Positions 24,937-34,278 of a stretch of 44,289 bases of DNA are shown here, piece after piece. The notes under the pieces were generated by a model, which did not search any database, was not told the origin of the DNA, and saw nothing but the letters and a program-made list of their open reading frames with translations. Source of the stretch: Bacteroidota bacterium (GTDB taxonomy: Bacteria > Bacteroidota > Ignavibacteria > Kapaibacteriales > UBA2268); contig JARKQC010000176.1 of the NCBI GenBank assembly GCA_029974985.1, forward strand, positions 1-44,289, read 5' to 3'. The stretch's first letter is position 1. Each line of letters starts with the position of its first letter. Made by a program: the position numbers and the translations under genes.

Positions 24937-25605
24937 TTATTCCAATAATTTTTGAGCATAAAAAATAATTTTTGAAGTTTGTTCTTCTATTGTAATATTT
25001 GAAGTATCAATTTCAATCGCATCACTTGCTTTTCTTAATGGGCTAATTTCTCTATTACTATCATAATGATCTCTATCCGAAATTTGTTTCATTATTTCTT
25101 CAACTGTAGTATTAAACCCCTTTTGTTTTAATTCAAGTAGGCGTCTTTCAGCTCTTGCTTCGATACTTGCAACAAGGTAAATTTTCAATTCTGCTTGTGG
25201 AAATACAACCGTACCAATATCACGCCCATCCATAACTACGCCGCCGTTCTTTCCAATTTCTCTTTGTTGCTCTACCATTTTTTCTCTTACGTAAGACATA
25301 GCACTAACGGGGCTAACAAGTTTTGTAACATCGGGTCTGCGAATATCATCGCTAACGTCTCGACCATTTAGAAATGTTCTCTGCCCTAAATTGCTTTGTT
25401 TAAGTTCGATATTAATATTATCAACTATTTTATTTAATTCATTATCGTTAATTTCAATATTTTGTTCAATACATGCAAGTGTAACAGCCCTATACATTGC
25501 GCCCGTATCAATATAAATATATCCTAATTTTTCTGCAACAATTTTTGCCGTTGTTGATTTACCAGAGCCAGCGGGACCGTCAATTGCTATAATAATTTTT
25601 TTCAT
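24937..25605 (-). CDS. cmk: Cytidylate kinase
   Basis: A 222-residue nucleotide kinase that phosphorylates CMP and dCMP with ATP. The P-loop DGPAGSGKSTTAK lies at the start, followed by the CMP-binding DTGAMYRAVT and DGRDIGTVVFP and the LID-region arginines (EARAERRLLEL). Length and motifs match bacterial Cmk. The start codon overlaps the stop of the HAD gene by one base (TAATG), so translation is coupled. Confidence 0.96.
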   Translation of the reverse strand: MKKIIIAIDGPAGSGKSTTAKIVAEKLGYIYIDTGAMYRAVTLACIEQNIEINDNELNKIVDNINIELKQSNLGQRTFLNGRDVSDDIRRPDVTKLVSPVSAMSYVREKMVEQQREIGKNGGVVMDGRDIGTVVFPQAELKIYLVASIEARAERRLLELKQKGFNTTVEEIMKQISDRDHYDSNREISPLRKASDAIEIDTSNITIEEQTSKIIFYAQKLLE

Positions 25606-26315
25606 TAATTTGTATTCAAAAGTGAGTAAATTTCGTTTAAGGAATGTTCTAAATTGCTAAAATTTTCTACAACTTTGTCTGGATTATAAACTGAAAGTTC
25701 TTTACTAGAAAAAGAACCCGTAGCTACTGCTAAAACTTTAATATTGTTTTTTTGTGCACATTCAATATCACGATGAGTATCACCAATTATAATTGTATTA
25801 TAATTATTAAAAACTTCGGTATCGAAATAATTATTAACACGATTTATAGCTATTGGAGGTAACATATTTCTATCTGAATTATCACAGCCAAATGCACCTG
25901 TAGGAAAATATTTATTTAATCCTTTTACTCCAAGTTTTAAATAGGCATTTTGCTGGAAATTACCCGTTACTAATCCTAATTTAGTATCTTGATTATTATA
26001 TAATGATTCTATTAAATCTTCGACACCCGGCAAGATAGTAACATTTTCTTCGAGTGAATGTTCTTGAAACATCTCATACATTTTTGCCCATATTTCATTT
26101 ACTTTTGGCACAATGTCTTCGAATTTTACATCAATATTTTCTGAAATATTCTTAATAATTTGTAAATCGGTCATACCGTGAAATTGAGGAATAGCACTAT
26201 CTGGAATTTCTTTTTCAAATAATTCTTCTAGCATTTTTGCAAATAATTCCTTTGCTATGCCATGCTTAAAATTTAAAATAGTTCCATCAATATCAAATAA
26301 AATAAGGTGCTTCAT
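25605..26315 (-). CDS. HAD-family phosphatase (phosphoglycolate phosphatase-like)
   Basis: A 236-residue cytoplasmic hydrolase. The ATG at 26315 gives the family start MKHLILFDIDGTILNF with the catalytic Asp pair (Asp8, Asp10); the longer frame would add an unlikely leader. Motif II is GLVTGNF, and motif IV is IIIGDTHRDIECA with the Mg-binding acidic residues. A helical cap domain (about 18-90) places it in the Gph/beta-phosphoglucomutase-like branch. The substrate is uncertain: phosphoglycolate or another small phosphate ester. It is the first gene of the operon with cmk and ispH. Confidence 0.87.
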   Translation of the reverse strand: MKHLILFDIDGTILNFKHGIAKELFAKMLEELFEKEIPDSAIPQFHGMTDLQIIKNISENIDVKFEDIVPKVNEIWAKMYEMFQEHSLEENVTILPGVEDLIESLYNNQDTKLGLVTGNFQQNAYLKLGVKGLNKYFPTGAFGCDNSDRNMLPPIAINRVNNYFDTEVFNNYNTIIIGDTHRDIECAQKNNIKVLAVATGSFSSKELSVYNPDKVVENFSNLEHSLNEIYSLLNTN

Positions 26316-26479
26316 AAATAAGAATTTTAAATAAAAAATTAGAGACGTATTTTTAATCAATACATTTTTATATCATCACAAACTATAATAAAATTATTTT
26401 CCATTTTTTTTTTATTTAGTGTAGATATTTTATATTTGTATTCAATTTATTTTTAATTTATATAAAATTAGGATCAAAA

Positions 26480-26659
26480 ATGACTAATGCAGAATTAATT
26501 ATTAATGCTATGAAAGAAGCGGGAAAAGCTATTGCAGCAGGTGAAATTGCTACCAGAACAGGTCTTGATAGAAAAATTGTTGATAAAGAAATGAAAAAAT
26601 TAAAAGAATCTGGGCAAATTGAATCTCCCGTTCGTTGCTATTGGCAGCCTAAATCATAA
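26480..26659 (+). CDS. Small winged-helix (HTH) protein, 59 residues
   Basis: A complete 59-codon gene: it starts MTNAELIINAMKEAGKAI, continues AAGEIATRTGLDRKIVDKEM, and ends with GQIESPVRCYWQPKS. The pattern (helix, helix-turn-helix with GEIATRTGL, recognition helix with KEMKKLKESG, and a small wing) matches a family of stand-alone ~60-residue winged-helix proteins, often labelled transcriptional regulators. AGGA lies 7 bases before the ATG and a -7-like TATATTTG at 26431-26438. It converges on nth with 20 bases between stops. The coding call is good; DNA targets are unknown. Confidence 0.8.
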   Translation: MTNAELIINAMKEAGKAIAAGEIATRTGLDRKIVDKEMKKLKESGQIESPVRCYWQPKS

Positions 26660-26679
26660 TTTTTATTTAAAATCATTAT

Positions 26680-27354
26680 TTACTTTTTACTAACTTCATT
26701 AATTGTATTATTCGAAGGGCATAATTCTTTTATTGCACATTGTGAGCATTTTGGATTTCGAGCAATACAAGTATTTCTGCCGTGATTAATTATATAATGA
26801 GTAAACATCACCCATTGCTCTTTTGGAATTATTTCCATTAGTTTAAATTCTATTTTTATAGCATCTTGAGTATCGGTAAATCCAAGTTTGTTAGATATAC
26901 GTGTAACGTGTGTATCTACAACTATGCCGGGCGTATCGAAACAATGACCAAGTACTACATTTGCAGTTTTACGCCCCACTCCCGGCAATTTTAGCAAATC
27001 CTCCATATTATCGGGAACATTGCCGTTAAATTCATCAATAATTATTTGGCAAGCACCTTTAATATTTTTTGCTTTTGCTTTGTAAAATCCAGTAGAAAAA
27101 ATATCTTGTTCTAATTCCTCAATATCAACATTAATATAATCAACTGAATATTTATATTTTTTAAATAGTGATTGCGTAACGATATTTACGCGTGCATCTG
27201 TACATTGTGCTGATAAAATCGTAGCAATTAATAATTCAAGAGGGTTTTTATAATTGAGTTGAATTTTTACATCGGAATATATTTCTTTCAAGATACCGAT
27301 AATTTCTTGCATTCGATTTTTTTCAGCTTTTAGAGATTTAGAGAATTTTTTCAT
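26680..27354 (-). CDS. nth: Endonuclease III
   Basis: A 224-residue base-excision repair enzyme: DNA glycosylase/AP lyase for oxidised pyrimidines. The helix-hairpin-helix is LPGVGRKTANVVLG with catalytic Lys129, and the catalytic Asp147 is in VDTHVTR. The [4Fe-4S] cysteines follow the standard C-x6-C-x2-C-x5-C spacing (CIARNPKCSQCAIKELC). Length is normal apart from a short basic N-terminal extension. It overlaps the upstream glycosyltransferase by 4 bases and is translated after it. Confidence 0.96.
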   Translation of the reverse strand: MKKFSKSLKAEKNRMQEIIGILKEIYSDVKIQLNYKNPLELLIATILSAQCTDARVNIVTQSLFKKYKYSVDYINVDIEELEQDIFSTGFYKAKAKNIKGACQIIIDEFNGNVPDNMEDLLKLPGVGRKTANVVLGHCFDTPGIVVDTHVTRISNKLGFTDTQDAIKIEFKLMEIIPKEQWVMFTHYIINHGRNTCIARNPKCSQCAIKELCPSNNTINEVSKK

Positions 27355-28007
27355 AGATTTTTCTTCATTTTATTACAGATTGAATCTATACTATTACGAT
27401 TATAAATATATGTAGGAAAATCAATTTTTGCAATTACTAATCCCATTTTTTCGGCTTTATCAAAAAATTCAGTATCGTCGCCATAATCAAACTCATCAAA
27501 CCCACCAATACTAATAGCCGCTTCTTTTCTTACAACAAAGGTCCCCCCTATTATACACTCACTTAATTTAATTAATTCTTGAGTATTATCGCGGTTTGGT
27601 ACAAATTCATCACCAATAACTCTTACCCCACCGTGTAAAAATTCAACATCGGGATATTGAAATAGTATTCTTTGGCGGATTTCGAGATGATTTGTGGCAT
27701 ATTCATCATCGGAATCAAGAAAAGTTATAAACATACCCGATGCCGCGAGGATACCGACATTTTTTGATTGAGCTTGTTTTCTATTAGAATGATATAAATA
27801 TCTAAATCTACTATCAGTATCGCAATATTTTTTTGCAATTTCAGTTGTATTATCATTCGAGCCATCATCAACGATAAGACATTCCCAATCTAAGCAGGTT
27901 TGTGATAAAATTGATTTTATCGCTTTTTCTAAAATATAAGCTCTATTATAACAGGTTAGAATTATCGAAAAGAATGGAATAATATTTTTGTTTACACTTA
28001 CTATCAT
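27351..28007 (-). CDS. Family 2 glycosyltransferase
   Basis: A 218-residue cytoplasmic or membrane-associated enzyme of GT-A fold. The nucleotide-sugar site is visible: FFSIILTCYNRAYILEKAI, LIVDDGSNDNT and the metal-binding FLDSDDEY. A later acidic pair in DYGDDTEFF may hold the catalytic base. It has no membrane helix and is shorter than many GT2 enzymes, so it probably transfers one sugar to a lipid or surface glycan. The acceptor is not known. It is divergent from rsmG, 48 bases away, and coupled to nth by a 4-base overlap. Confidence 0.88.
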   Translation of the reverse strand: MIVSVNKNIIPFFSIILTCYNRAYILEKAIKSILSQTCLDWECLIVDDGSNDNTTEIAKKYCDTDSRFRYLYHSNRKQAQSKNVGILAASGMFITFLDSDDEYATNHLEIRQRILFQYPDVEFLHGGVRVIGDEFVPNRDNTQELIKLSECIIGGTFVVRKEAAISIGGFDEFDYGDDTEFFDKAEKMGLVIAKIDFPTYIYNRNSIDSICNKMKKNL

Positions 28008-28055
28008 TATTCGTATTTTAGTAGTAAAATTAATTTTAAAGATAAAAAAACTATT

Positions 28056-28718
28056 ATGGATTTAGTAAAATTTTGGACTATTTGCTCAACAAATTCAATT
28101 GTATTAAGCAAAGAACAATTAAAAATAATTGAACGTTATGCTAATGAGTTGAAATATTGGAACTCCAAAGTCAATTTAATATCACGCAAAGATGAAGAGA
28201 ATATTTTTGAACGTCATATATTGCATTCTTTATCTATTTTGAAATATGTTGATTTTCCACCAAAATCAAAAGTTCTTGATGTCGGCACAGGTGGCGGATT
28301 GCCCGGTATCCCTATAAAAATTGCAAATCCAGATATTGATATGCTTTTGGTTGATTCTATAAGCAAAAAAATTAAAATGACAAAAATGTTTGCTCAGCAT
28401 ACAAGTTTACGGAAAATTGAAGCAATATGTACCCGTGCTGAAGATTTAGCAAAAGATAATAATTATATAAAAAGATATGATTTTATAATCTCGCGTGCAG
28501 TTGCGAAAATCGAACTTATTATAGATTGGACTAAGTTTTTAGCAAAAGACAAAGCAAAATTTATACTTCTGAAAGGTGGTGATTTACGCGAAGAAATCAA
28601 TTCTGCAAAAATGATTTATCCAAAATTAAAAATTGATGAAATAGAAATAAATTTGCTCGGTGAACCATATTTTTTAAATGAAAATAAGAAATTATTAATT
28701 TGCTATTTTCAAGCATAA
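28056..28718 (+). CDS. rsmG: 16S rRNA (guanine527-N7)-methyltransferase
   Basis: A 220-residue cytoplasmic enzyme that methylates G527 of 16S rRNA using SAM. The SAM motif is LDVGTGGGLPGIPIKIANPD, with VDSISKKI following and ISRAVAKI at the catalytic region, all characteristic of RsmG/GidB. The N-terminal helical part has LKYWNSKVNLISRKDE, also typical. Length is normal. The gene stands alone and converges on the response-regulator phosphatase with 5 bases between the stop codons. Confidence 0.95.
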   Translation: MDLVKFWTICSTNSIVLSKEQLKIIERYANELKYWNSKVNLISRKDEENIFERHILHSLSILKYVDFPPKSKVLDVGTGGGLPGIPIKIANPDIDMLLVDSISKKIKMTKMFAQHTSLRKIEAICTRAEDLAKDNNYIKRYDFIISRAVAKIELIIDWTKFLAKDKAKFILLKGGDLREEINSAKMIYPKLKIDEIEINLLGEPYFLNENKKLLICYFQA

Positions 28719-28723
28719 AAAAA

Positions 28724-29890
28724 TTATTTAAATCGAATTTTTAAAATTGTAAAATCATCTTTATGATGGCTAAATTCGTATAAACTTGATACAAAGTTAT
28801 ATAGTTGTATCAATTCTTTATCATTTCGACTGTGGCGCGCTTCGATAAACTGCTTGATATCATCAATAGTCCAAATAGTGCCATCTGGTTTTTTAAGGTT
28901 AAAAGTGCCATCAGAAAAAACATATAGATCACTTTTTGAATCAATAAATATTTCTTTTGATACAAATTCATATTCTTTAAGCCCACCAATAATAAAATTC
29001 TGCGATGATAAATATTCAGTAGTTCCATTAGAATACGAAATAATAACGGGATGATGCCCAGCTGAAGCAAAATTCAAAATTCTTGTTTTTAGATTATAAA
29101 CTCCATACCAAATAGTAAAATACATTCCATTATGTTCATTGATTTGATATAATTTATTTAATGCTTTAAACACAGATTCTGGCTTTTTAAAATCAGCACT
29201 TGATAAATTCTGATATTTTAATGTATTTATTAGCGATACTGAATACATACCCGAAGCAATACCATGCCCACTAACGTCAAATAAATATATTATAAAATTA
29301 TCCTCATCAATATTAAAATAGCCGAAGGCATCACCACCGAGTTGCGCAGTTGGTTCGTATTTCCAAAATGTTTGTAAATATTGATTACTAATTTTTTCTG
29401 GCAAAAGAGAGCAAAAATAGTCAGAGGCGATTCTTAATTCTTGATTTAATTTTTCATTTGTAGCTTTAATTTCATCATTTTGTTTATTAATCAAATCTCG
29501 AGATATTTTTAATTCAACTTGATTATCAATTCTTGCAAGGACTTCTTCTTTATGAAAAGGTTTAATAATAAAATCAACCGCACCAACAAGAAAACCTTTT
29601 AAAATATCCTTAGTTTCGTATTTTTCTGCAAGAAATATTATTGGAATGTTATTGATAGTAATATCATTTTTGATTTCCGAACATAAATCATAAGCACTTT
29701 TATCACTAATCATTATATCAATTAGTATTAAATCGGGCTTATTATTTTTAATCATAGAAATTGTTTGATACTCGCTAGTAGATACTAATATATTATAACC
29801 TTTTTCAATTAATAAATTACCAATAATCTGAATATTTTTCAAGTCATTATCAACTAAAAGAATAAGGGCTTTATTTTTGATTATTGCCAT
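28724..29890 (-). CDS. Response regulator with PP2C-type (RsbU/SpoIIE) phosphatase output
   Basis: A 388-residue cytoplasmic two-domain protein. Residues 1-120 are a receiver domain with acidic Asp14/Asp16, phosphorylation site Asp58 (LIDIM) and Lys110 (IKPF). A helical, coiled linker (about 120-165) leads to a SpoIIE/RsbU-type PPM phosphatase with GGDAFGYF, LFDVSGHGIASGMYS and a C-terminal FSDGTFNLKKPDG, which hold the metal-binding Asp residues. Such proteins usually dephosphorylate an anti-anti-sigma factor and so control a partner-switching pathway. No sigma regulator or partner kinase is adjacent. The orphan kinase at 18608 is a possible but unproven partner. Confidence 0.92.
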   Translation of the reverse strand: MAIIKNKALILLVDNDLKNIQIIGNLLIEKGYNILVSTSEYQTISMIKNNKPDLILIDIMISDKSAYDLCSEIKNDITINNIPIIFLAEKYETKDILKGFLVGAVDFIIKPFHKEEVLARIDNQVELKISRDLINKQNDEIKATNEKLNQELRIASDYFCSLLPEKISNQYLQTFWKYEPTAQLGGDAFGYFNIDEDNFIIYLFDVSGHGIASGMYSVSLINTLKYQNLSSADFKKPESVFKALNKLYQINEHNGMYFTIWYGVYNLKTRILNFASAGHHPVIISYSNGTTEYLSSQNFIIGGLKEYEFVSKEIFIDSKSDLYVFSDGTFNLKKPDGTIWTIDDIKQFIEARHSRNDKELIQLYNFVSSLYEFSHHKDDFTILKIRFK

Positions 29891-29993
29891 TATTAATATC
29901 TAAAAATAAATAAAAAAATCAATGTTTAATATCTAATTTACAAATATAATTAATTTTAATCGAAAAAATCAATTTGAATGTTATCATCATAAA

Positions 29994-30029
29994 TAAAAAA
30001 AGGGTTAGATTTCGTTAATAATCTAACCC
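29994..30029 (-). terminator. Terminator of the rplU-rpmA operon
   Basis: GGGTTAGAT (30002-30010) and ATCTAACCC (30021-30029) form a 9-base perfect stem. On the minus strand it is followed by a T run (As at 29994-30001 on plus). It lies 24 bases after the rpmA stop. Confidence 0.85.
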
Positions 30030-30053
30030 AAACAAGTGATGAGGTTTAATTAA

Positions 30054-30311
30054 TTAATTTATAGGATATACAGAAACTTGTTTACGAGTTTTGTCTTTTC
30101 TTTCAAATTTTACAACTCCATCAACGAGTGCAAAAATTGTATAATCAGAACCTAATCCGACATTATTACCCGGATGGAATTTAGTACCAACTTGACGAAT
30201 AATTATATTTCCAGCTGTAACGGCTTCACCACCGAATTTTTTAACGCCCCTACGTTTGGATTGTGAATCTCGACCGTTTTTGGTCGAGCCCATACCTTTC
30301 TTATGAGCCAT
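30054..30311 (-). CDS. rpmA: 50S ribosomal protein L27
   Basis: An 85-residue ribosomal protein near the peptidyl transferase centre. The N-terminus [20 protein letters not shown] is the typical L27 start, with no leader to be removed as in Firmicutes. The conserved [20 protein letters not shown] and [16 protein letters not shown] are intact. It follows rplU by 11 bases, the usual order. Confidence 0.98.
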   Translation of the reverse strand: MAHKKGMGSTKNGRDSQSKRRGVKKFGGEAVTAGNIIIRQVGTKFHPGNNVGLGSDYTIFALVDGVVKFERKDKTRKQVSVYPIN

Positions 30312-30322
30312 TTCGCAACCTT

Positions 30323-30637
30323 TTAATTATTTAAATTAATATTTGTAATTTCAATTTGAGTAAAATGCTGTCTATGACCATTTAATTTACGATGGCCCTT
30401 ACGACGCTTTTTATGAAATACCAAAACTTTATCACCTTTGCCGTGTGAAATGATTTTGGCGGCTACATTACCAGAAATATATGGCGTACCAATAGTGGTT
30501 TGACCATTATTTTCAGTTAATAAAATATTTGAAAATTCTACAGTGTCGCCCGGATTCCCTTCAAGTAAAGGAACATTATATATTGAATCTTTTTCAACTT
30601 CAAATTGTGTTCCGGCGATTTCAACTACTGCTAACAT
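30323..30637 (-). CDS. rplU: 50S ribosomal protein L21
   Basis: A 104-residue protein of the large ribosomal subunit that binds 23S r[23 protein letters not shown] and the C-terminal [20 protein letters not shown] are diagnostic; the basic C-terminal part binds rRNA. It is the first gene of the rplU-rpmA operon, with a well-formed promoter 41 bases upstream. Confidence 0.98.
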   Translation of the reverse strand: MLAVVEIAGTQFEVEKDSIYNVPLLEGNPGDTVEFSNILLTENNGQTTIGTPYISGNVAAKIISHGKGDKVLVFHKKRRKGHRKLNGHRQHFTQIEITNINLNN

Positions 30638-30677
30638 TTTTTCCCCAGTTTTCTACTATCAAAAATTTTCAGAATTA

Positions 30678-30708
30678 CAAAAGTAATATTTTTTGAACTA
30701 TTTACCAA
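30678..30708 (-). promoter_or_regulatory. Bacteroidota-type promoter of rplU-rpmA (TTG-20-TACTTTTG)
   Basis: Read on the minus strand, TTG (30708-30706) and TACTTTTG (30685-30678) are separated by exactly 20 bases. This fits the Bacteroidota primary sigma consensus (-33 TTG, -7 TAnnTTTG), and the -7 box lies about 40 bases upstream of the rplU ATG. Confidence 0.7.
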
Positions 30709-30797
30709 AATATTTTTAATTTTTTTATTTTTATTTGAAATTTACTTTTCCACATTATTAGGTTTTTAATCAAAAATATGGCAAAAATAGAATAATA

Positions 30798-33700
30798 TCA
30801 AATTTTTATAAATTTTAATAATTGATTATTGATTACTATAAAATACACTCCATTTTCTAAATTTGAAGCATCAAATTCAAAAATATTATCGGATACTGCT
30901 TTATAATTTATGTTTTGTTTTACCCCTAATACATTATAAATCATTGGATTATCAGTTTTTTCATTATTATTCAAAAATAATCTAAAAATATTTTTTACGG
31001 GATTTGGATATATATTATATTCAATCATATTATCAATACTTTCAATATCTGTTGTTGAATTACCCGACGCAATTTTATATATATTTCCAATAAAATCAGA
31101 AACCCAATAATTCCCATCTTTTTTATCAATATCAATTCCGCGTGCATTGATTGCTCCTAATCTATTTGTTAAATTAATTTTTTCTCGAATCGAAGCATTT
31201 TTATAATCAAAAACTGTAATTTCAGAATTAGAAAGTACATTAGATTTGAAGTTAGTAGTAATTTGGTGTAACAATTCATTATTATAAGCCAAACATCGAG
31301 GAGCAAGCGGTTCACTTACTGGATTACTCATTATTTCCGTTATTTGATATGTATTTACATTCATTTTATATATTTTTTGATTAGAATCTCTATCACTAAT
31401 ATAAAGGTTGTCATCAATTATAGCTAATCCCATAGGGTATTTTGTTGGCGATTTTATTCTTTTTATCAAATTTTGAGATGTATCAATAACTATAATTTCC
31501 GCACCAAAGCCGTCCTCACTTTCCATTTTATGTAAATATATGGTATCTAAATTTTTTGATAATACAATATCTGTATATAACCCTTTAACTGGCAGATTTA
31601 TCTTTTTAATTAATGAAAATGTGTTTAAATCAAATAATAAAATCTCACTTTTTCTATAATCAACTATCCATATATTATCTTTTTCATTTATAGCAATACC
31701 ATAAGGATTAAATCCTACGGAAAACTCCGCAAGTAGCGAGCCTTTCTTTTTTGGAATTATAGAAAATGTATTTGATATTTTTTTATCGCCATTTTTATAG
31801 GAAATAATCTTTATCCTTGCTGAATATGTGAAAACATCGGGAATTTCAATATTCAATTTATTATTATAGATAGAGTCTTTTATTAAAAAATAATTTGCTC
31901 CATCGGTACTTAGTTCGATTCTTATCGGATATTCAAATCCATACCAAGATATTTTTACAAGTTCTGTTCCAGTGTAAATTTCCCCACCAGCGGGAGATAC
32001 TATCATTGGCTCACTTATTATTTTTTCGGGAACTTCGATTTCCCAAATTGATCGCCCATAACTTGCGGCTCTTAAAGTTAGTGTAGGAAAAAATAATCTA
32101 TTAGTATGAAATTTAAAATCTGTAATTGGTGTACGGGGCAAATTTTTTCCATAAATTGACCAATCTTTTCCATCATTATAAGAAACATAAACTCCAATAT
32201 CTGTTCCAGCGAATATTACAGATTCATTTTCGGGATGTAAAATAATGGAATTTACGGGTATGTTTGGTAAATTACCATCAATTTGCAGCCACGATTTACC
32301 CATATTAGTAGATTTAAAAATATGTTTATTGTTATATCCCGAGTATGCGACGTAAACTATGCTATCATTGAATTTAGATGTTGAAATATCTTTTATATAT
32401 TTTGAAGGTAAGATTTCGGATTCAACTTTATTCCAAGTAATGCCTAAATCTTTTGATACTATAATTTCACCAACTTGATTTCCCGCATAAATAATTCTAC
32501 TATTTTTTTTACTCGGTTCGATAGCAGTAAAATAATGATTAGAACGTGGGGTTAATTGAAAAAAAACTTCGCCATAATTATATGAAGCATAAAGCGATTT
32601 CCGTCCAAGATACATTGTATGGTTTTTCTCATCAAATACAAATGGTGAGTGCCAAACTCCGACATCGTCATCGGGCAGACCATTTTTTAAGAATTTAAAG
32701 TTATCATTAGAAATATAATATTTAAATACCGCTCCGTAATATATTTCCCCAAAAAGAACATCGGGGTCGTTTGGGTGCAAAAAGCAATCAAATCCATCGC
32801 CACCAACTAACATTTTCCATGAATTTGATATTGTACCAAGCGTGCCATTATCTTGAGTTCCGCCAAAATTACGATTTTTTTGTTTTAAATCTAAATTCAT
32901 TGAATAAAATTGGGTGATCATTAATCCCTTATTTATATTTTTCCAAGATACTCCCTCATCTGTTGATAAAAAAACGCCCCCATCATTACCAACATATACT
33001 TTATTATTTTCACTTGCGGAAAAGCTCGCACAATGCTGGTCAACGTGCATTCTCGTTGGTACTGTATTTTCATTTACAATATTCCAATTCTGCCCACCAT
33101 TACTTGTCCTCCAAAGGTCAATTCCGCCTGCTAATACGATATTTGAATTTTTATCAGAAATAGAAATAAAATTATTATAATATCCTTGTTCATTAAAAAA
33201 GGAATTATTACCATTAAGAACTAAAAACCAATTTTTTCCATAATTTGTTGATTTATAAATTGCTCCCGTTGTATTTTTTCTTTCAAATAAGGTATATACA
33301 ATTCCAAAATCTTCTGAAAAGCCTTGAACAGAGACTCTTCCCGCAAGTTCGTTTAATCCAACAGAACGCAAGTCCCAAGATTTTCCTCCATCATAAGAAT
33401 AAATTACTCCAATGGTATTCGCGCCAGCATAAATTTCATTAATATTTTTTGGATTAATTGATATATCAGTAATATTCCCGTCATACATTTTTTCCCAACT
33501 TACGCCCGCATTTGTTGATTTATAAACGCCTCCATTACGAATAGCACCAGCGGTATAAATTAAATTACTATTTTGCGGATGAACATATATTTTTGCAAAA
33601 GCGGCAACTTCTGTTAAACCAATTTGAAACCAAGTATCGCCAGCATCGGAAGATTTATAAATTCCATTACCAAAATATGGAATCCCACCACCTATTACCA

Positions 33701-34175
33701 TTTCGCCAGTAGCGGCATAAATAATTGATGAATTATTTGGGTCAATACACAAAGCACCGAAAGAACTTGCATTTTCAAAGTCAAAAATTGCCTTCCAGCT
33801 TTGCCCCGAATTTGTTGTTTTCCATATTCCGCCCGCTGCCGCTCCAATATAGACAATATTACTATTTTGGGGATCAATTGCAATGGCTCTAACGCGACCC
33901 GAAATATCATAAGGTCCTATATTTTTCCATTCAGCAATTTCAGATTGAAATACGTTTGAGTTTATTTTTTTATATTCTAATTCCTCTCTTTTTAAAGCGT
34001 TTAATCTTTGAATATTATCGGGCGTTTCATCTAAAAATCTTTGAAAATTAAAATCATTCAATCTTAAAAGTGGCTTATTTGGAGGTCTTTTATATAAAAT
34101 ACCGTTACTTGCTTCGATAATATTTGAAGAAAATATTAACAATATTAAAAGAAATATTTTTTGCAATGTTTTCAT
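30798..34175 (-). CDS. Large secreted T9SS protein with BNR/VPS10-like and second propeller
   Basis: A 1125-residue exported protein. The ATG at 34175 starts a signal peptide (MKTLQKIFLLILLIFSS); the longer frame from 34223 is unlikely. Residues about 60-700 carry many BNR/sortilin-type repeats of the form IWKTTNSGQSWKAI, YKSSDAGDTWFQI, YVSYNDGKDWSIY, with intervening SNIVYIGAA-type strands, typical of ten-bladed propellers. An Ig-like segment (PAGGEIYTGTELVKISWYG) follows, then a second, NHL-like propeller (about 790-1030: FNPYGIAINEKDNIWIVDYR, YPMGLAIIDDNLYISDRDSN). The end is a type A sorting domain (YNIYPNPVKNIFRLFL, NGVYFIVINNQLLKFIKI). No catalytic residues can be assigned; binding or adhesion is likely. 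Confidence 0.88.
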   Translation of the reverse strand: MKTLQKIFLLILLIFSSNIIEASNGILYKRPPNKPLLRLNDFNFQRFLDETPDNIQRLNALKREELEYKKINSNVFQSEIAEWKNIGPYDISGRVRAIAIDPQNSNIVYIGAAAGGIWKTTNSGQSWKAIFDFENASSFGALCIDPNNSSIIYAATGEMVIGGGIPYFGNGIYKSSDAGDTWFQIGLTEVAAFAKIYVHPQNSNLIYTAGAIRNGGVYKSTNAGVSWEKMYDGNITDISINPKNINEIYAGANTIGVIYSYDGGKSWDLRSVGLNELAGRVSVQGFSEDFGIVYTLFERKNTTGAIYKSTNYGKNWFLVLNGNNSFFNEQGYYNNFISISDKNSNIVLAGGIDLWRTSNGGQNWNIVNENTVPTRMHVDQHCASFSASENNKVYVGNDGGVFLSTDEGVSWKNINKGLMITQFYSMNLDLKQKNRNFGGTQDNGTLGTISNSWKMLVGGDGFDCFLHPNDPDVLFGEIYYGAVFKYYISNDNFKFLKNGLPDDDVGVWHSPFVFDEKNHTMYLGRKSLYASYNYGEVFFQLTPRSNHYFTAIEPSKKNSRIIYAGNQVGEIIVSKDLGITWNKVESEILPSKYIKDISTSKFNDSIVYVAYSGYNNKHIFKSTNMGKSWLQIDGNLPNIPVNSIILHPENESVIFAGTDIGVYVSYNDGKDWSIYGKNLPRTPITDFKFHTNRLFFPTLTLRAASYGRSIWEIEVPEKIISEPMIVSPAGGEIYTGTELVKISWYGFEYPIRIELSTDGANYFLIKDSIYNNKLNIEIPDVFTYSARIKIISYKNGDKKISNTFSIIPKKKGSLLAEFSVGFNPYGIAINEKDNIWIVDYRKSEILLFDLNTFSLIKKINLPVKGLYTDIVLSKNLDTIYLHKMESEDGFGAEIIVIDTSQNLIKRIKSPTKYPMGLAIIDDNLYISDRDSNQKIYKMNVNTYQITEIMSNPVSEPLAPRCLAYNNELLHQITTNFKSNVLSNSEITVFDYKNASIREKINLTNRLGAINARGIDIDKKDGNYWVSDFIGNIYKIASGNSTTDIESIDNMIEYNIYPNPVKNIFRLFLNNNEKTDNPMIYNVLGVKQNINYKAVSDNIFEFDASNLENGVYFIVINNQLLKFIKI

Positions 34176-34278
34176 AAAATTTTGATATTTTATAATTTTA
34201 TGATAAAGACTAATAAATTTCATTTTTCTTATAAAAAAAAAACTTACATTTGTTTTTTTAAAAATTAATATTCTAAAA

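Noticed and set aside
30746..30754. TTTTCCACA, a good DnaA-box-like sequence upstream of rplU
   Set aside because: It is a single site far from dnaA and the AT-rich region; isolated matches are expected by chance.
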